A stretch of DNA of 64,000 nt from Actinomadura syzygii (lineage in GTDB: Bacteria; Actinomycetota; Actinomycetes; Streptosporangiales; Streptosporangiaceae): the NCBI RefSeq assembly GCF_008085905.1, contig NZ_VSFF01000012.1, positions 248,001 to 312,000 of the forward strand. The letters are read 5' to 3'. The translations under genes were made by a program, and so were the position numbers. The notes beneath the pieces were generated by a model, which saw only the letters and a program-made list of their open reading frames with translations, did not search any database and was not told the origin of the DNA. Of this stretch, positions 62,129 to 64,000 are shown piece after piece. Numbering within the stretch: the first letter of the stretch is position 1; every line of letters begins with the position of its first letter.

Positions 62129-62851
62129 ATGCACGTACCGGACGGATTCATCGATGCGCCGGTGTCGGTCGCGACCGGTGCGGTCGCGGTCGTCGGGGTG
62201 GGGATCGCGCTGCGCGGCGCCAGGCGGGAGCTGGACGACCGCACGGCGCCGCTCGCCGGGCTGACCGCCGCGTTCGTGTTCGCCGCGCAGATGCTCAACT
62301 TCCCGGTCGCGTCCGGGACGAGCGGGCATCTGCTCGGCGGGACGCTCGCCGCGATCCTCGTCGGGCCCTACACGGGCATCCTGTGCGTGTCGGTCGTCCT
62401 GCTCATGCAGGCGCTCCTGTTCGCGGACGGCGGCCTCACCGCGCTCGGCGTCAACATCACCACGATGGCGCTGGCCACGGTCATCGTCGGGTACGGGCTG
62501 TTCCGGCTGCTGGTGCGCGTGCTGCCGAAGACGCGGGCCGCGGCGGCCGGGGCGTCGTTCGCCGCCGCCGTCGTCTCGGTCCCCGCCGCCGCCGTCATGT
62601 TCACGCTGATCTACGCCCTCGGCGGGACGGCGGACGTGTCGATCGGCAAGGTCGCCACCGCGATGATCGGCGTGCACGTGCTGATCGGCATCGGCGAGGC
62701 GCTGATCACGGCGGTGACGGTGTCGAGCGTGCTCGCCGTCCGGCCCGACCTCGTGTACGGGGCGCGCGACCTGATCAAGCCGCTGGAGCTGCGCACCGCG
62801 GGACGTCCCGCCGGTTCCGCCGACGGGCCGGCCGAGCCGTCCCGGGTCTGA
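62129..62851 (+). CDS. ECF transporter substrate-binding subunit (CbiM/NikM)
   Basis: A 240-residue membrane protein. The N-terminal MHVPDGFIDAPVSVATGAVA carries the metal-binding amino-terminal Met-His. GTSGHLLGGTLAAILVGPYTGIL and ALLFADGGLTALGVNITTMA are family hallmarks. About six membrane helices. It imports Ni2+ or Co2+; the Nur-type box favours nickel, though the cobalamin genes elsewhere would use cobalt. Confidence 0.93.
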   Translation: MHVPDGFIDAPVSVATGAVAVVGVGIALRGARRELDDRTAPLAGLTAAFVFAAQMLNFPVASGTSGHLLGGTLAAILVGPYTGILCVSVVLLMQALLFADGGLTALGVNITTMALATVIVGYGLFRLLVRVLPKTRAAAAGASFAAAVVSVPAAAVMFTLIYALGGTADVSIGKVATAMIGVHVLIGIGEALITAVTVSSVLAVRPDLVYGARDLIKPLELRTAGRPAGSADGPAEPSRV

Positions 62852-62864
62852 GAGGAGCGTTCCG

Positions 62865-63209
62865 ATGACCACCAAGAGGTTCTTCGCGGGGTTCCTGATC
62901 GTCTCGCTCATCCTCGCCGGGATCGTCAGCTACTACGCCAGCGGCAACCCGGACGGGCTGGAGAAGGTCGCGGCCGACAAGGGCATCTCCGCCAAGGAGA
63001 AGGACCACTCCCTCAAGGACTCGCCGCTCGGCGACTACGGCGTCAAGGGCGTCGACGACGCGCGGCTGTCGGGCGGGCTGTCCGGCGTGATCGGCGTCGG
63101 GGCCGTCCTGCTGGTCGGCGGGGGGCTGTTCTGGGCCGTCCGGCGGCGCGGGGGCGCCGCCGCTCCGGAGCCGGCTAAGGCGTCGGCCGAACCGTCCCGG
63201 AAGGGCTGA
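62865..63209 (+). CDS. PDGLE-domain CbiN/NikN-like accessory subunit
   Basis: A 114-residue protein. N-terminal membrane helix FFAGFLIVSLILAGIVSYYA, external SGNPDGLEKVAADKG with the PDGLE motif, and a second membrane helix near residues 73-93. It assists the M subunit. The stop overlaps the next ATG (TGATG). Confidence 0.92.
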   Translation: MTTKRFFAGFLIVSLILAGIVSYYASGNPDGLEKVAADKGISAKEKDHSLKDSPLGDYGVKGVDDARLSGGLSGVIGVGAVLLVGGGLFWAVRRRGGAAAPEPAKASAEPSRKG

Positions 63210-63973
63210 TGGGCGCCGGGCACGCGCACCGGCTGTACGTGCCCGGAGACTCGCCGGTGCACCGCCTGCCGCCGCAGTGCAAGATCGTCGCCGTTCTCGC
63301 GTTCGTGCTGCTGGTCGTGGCCACGCCCCGGGAGGGCATCTGGGCGTTCGGCCTGTACGCGGTGCTGCTCGCGGTCGTCGCCGCGACCGCCCGCGTCCCC
63401 TTCCTGACGGTCGCGCGCCGCATCGTGATCGAGGTGCCGTTCGTCGCGTTCGCGTTCCTCATGCCCTTCGTCGCGAACGGCGAGAAGATCGGCGTCCTGG
63501 GGCTGCGGCTCAGCGAGAGCGGGCTGTGGGGCGCCTGGAACATCCTCGCCAAGGGGACGCTCGGCGTCGTCGCGTCGATCCTGCTCGCCGCCACCACCGA
63601 GCCCCGGCTGCTGCTCCTCGGCATCGAGCGGCTGCGGATGCCGCAGCTCATCACGCAGATCGCGACGTTCATGCTGCGCTACGGCGACGTCGTCACCGCC
63701 GAGCTCGGCCGGATGAAGGTCGCGCGGGCGTCCCGCGGCTTCGAGGCCCGCGACGTCCGCGCCACGCGGGTGCTCGCGAAGTCGATCGGCGCGCTGTTCC
63801 TGCGCTCGTACGAGCGGGGCGAGCGCGTCCACCTCGCCATGGTGAGCCGCGGCTACGACGGGCGGATGCCCGTGACGCACGACGTCGGCGCGTCCGCCGT
63901 CCAGTGGACGGCCGCCGCCGCGCTGCCCCTCGCCGCCGCCCTCGTGACGCTGGCTGCTTGGATGGTGCCATGA
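63209..63973 (+). CDS. ECF transporter transmembrane subunit (CbiQ/NikQ)
   Basis: A 254-residue protein with about five membrane helices and the coupling motifs MKVARASRGFEARD and AMVSRGYDGRMP (the paired A-R-G signatures that contact the ATPase). It starts in an overlap with CbiN and ends overlapping the next start as ATGA. Confidence 0.93.
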   Translation: MGAGHAHRLYVPGDSPVHRLPPQCKIVAVLAFVLLVVATPREGIWAFGLYAVLLAVVAATARVPFLTVARRIVIEVPFVAFAFLMPFVANGEKIGVLGLRLSESGLWGAWNILAKGTLGVVASILLAATTEPRLLLLGIERLRMPQLITQIATFMLRYGDVVTAELGRMKVARASRGFEARDVRATRVLAKSIGALFLRSYERGERVHLAMVSRGYDGRMPVTHDVGASAVQWTAAAALPLAAALVTLAAWMVP

Positions 63974-64000
63974 CCGCGCAAGCGCCGCCGTCGCTGGAGG
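63970..64000 (+). CDS. Start of probable ECF transporter ATPase (CbiO/NikO), cut by window edge
   Basis: Only the first ten codons (MTAQAPPSLE) are visible. The ATGA overlap with the Q subunit and the M-N-Q order make an ATP-binding subunit the expected product. No motif can be seen yet. Confidence 0.6.
   Translation, partial: MTAQAPPSLE

Overview
The window looks like chromosome from a high-G+C filamentous actinomycete. The evidence is coding DNA of roughly 70% G+C with G/C-rich third codon positions, many GTG/TTG starts, XRE/DUF397/ATP-binding regulatory cassettes, a mycothiol-type nitroreductase, an F420-type luciferase-family enzyme, a group II truncated haemoglobin, a tandem pair of bacterial dynamin-like GTPases and membrane serine/threonine kinases. 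An Actinomadura/Thermomonosporaceae-like host is my guess from gene style only. I see no rRNA, tRNA, CRISPR array, cobalamin riboswitch or replication origin.

Layout. 1-5 kb: two tandem Ser/Thr kinases sharing a nearly identical 195-bp block, a quinone oxidoreductase and a TetR regulator. 5.3-9.4 kb: an SOS-box promoter driving a DUF6504 protein and the mutagenic polymerase DnaE2. 9.4-12.5 kb: small membrane proteins and a NarL-type two-component system. 12.6-20.2 kb: small proteins, a methyltransferase, an acetolactate synthase-like enzyme, a luciferase-like enzyme behind a KstR-type palindrome, an XRE/DUF397 pair, an ATP-binding protein, TetR and GNAT. 20.2-30.6 kb: a one-direction cobalamin run (cobL, cbiC/cobH, cobC, cobT, cobA) that continues by a 4-bp overlap into two dynamin-like GTPases, followed by a single-strand binding protein. 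31-41.7 kb: a diguanylate cyclase with a BldD-like site, EttA, thioesterase, GNAT, a secreted S28 peptidase, haemoglobin, MscS channel, an XRE regulator with its own promoter/operator and another GNAT.

41.9-46.1 kb is a small, lower-G+C integrated element: XRE regulator, divergent ATP-binding protein, two small unknown genes and a tyrosine recombinase. It is bounded by similar 19-bp heptamer repeats and carries a perfect LexA-type SOS box upstream of the recombinase. A lower-G+C methyltransferase lies just outside it. 47-64 kb: prolyl oligopeptidase, HNH nuclease, FmdB-like protein, DUF1330, ilvD, a NERD protein, an amidase with a near-leaderless promoter, malQ, an unknown Cys-containing protein, pepN, a nitroreductase, and the start of an ECF nickel/cobalt transporter operon (M, N, Q, start of the ATPase) behind a Nur-type box.

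The main themes are two LexA-type controlled units (a mutagenic polymerase and an integrase) in one window, coupling of corrin-ring synthesis to septation-type dynamins, and metal-dependent control of a transporter that may supply cobalt or nickel. Functions come from motifs read by eye; no database search was possible.
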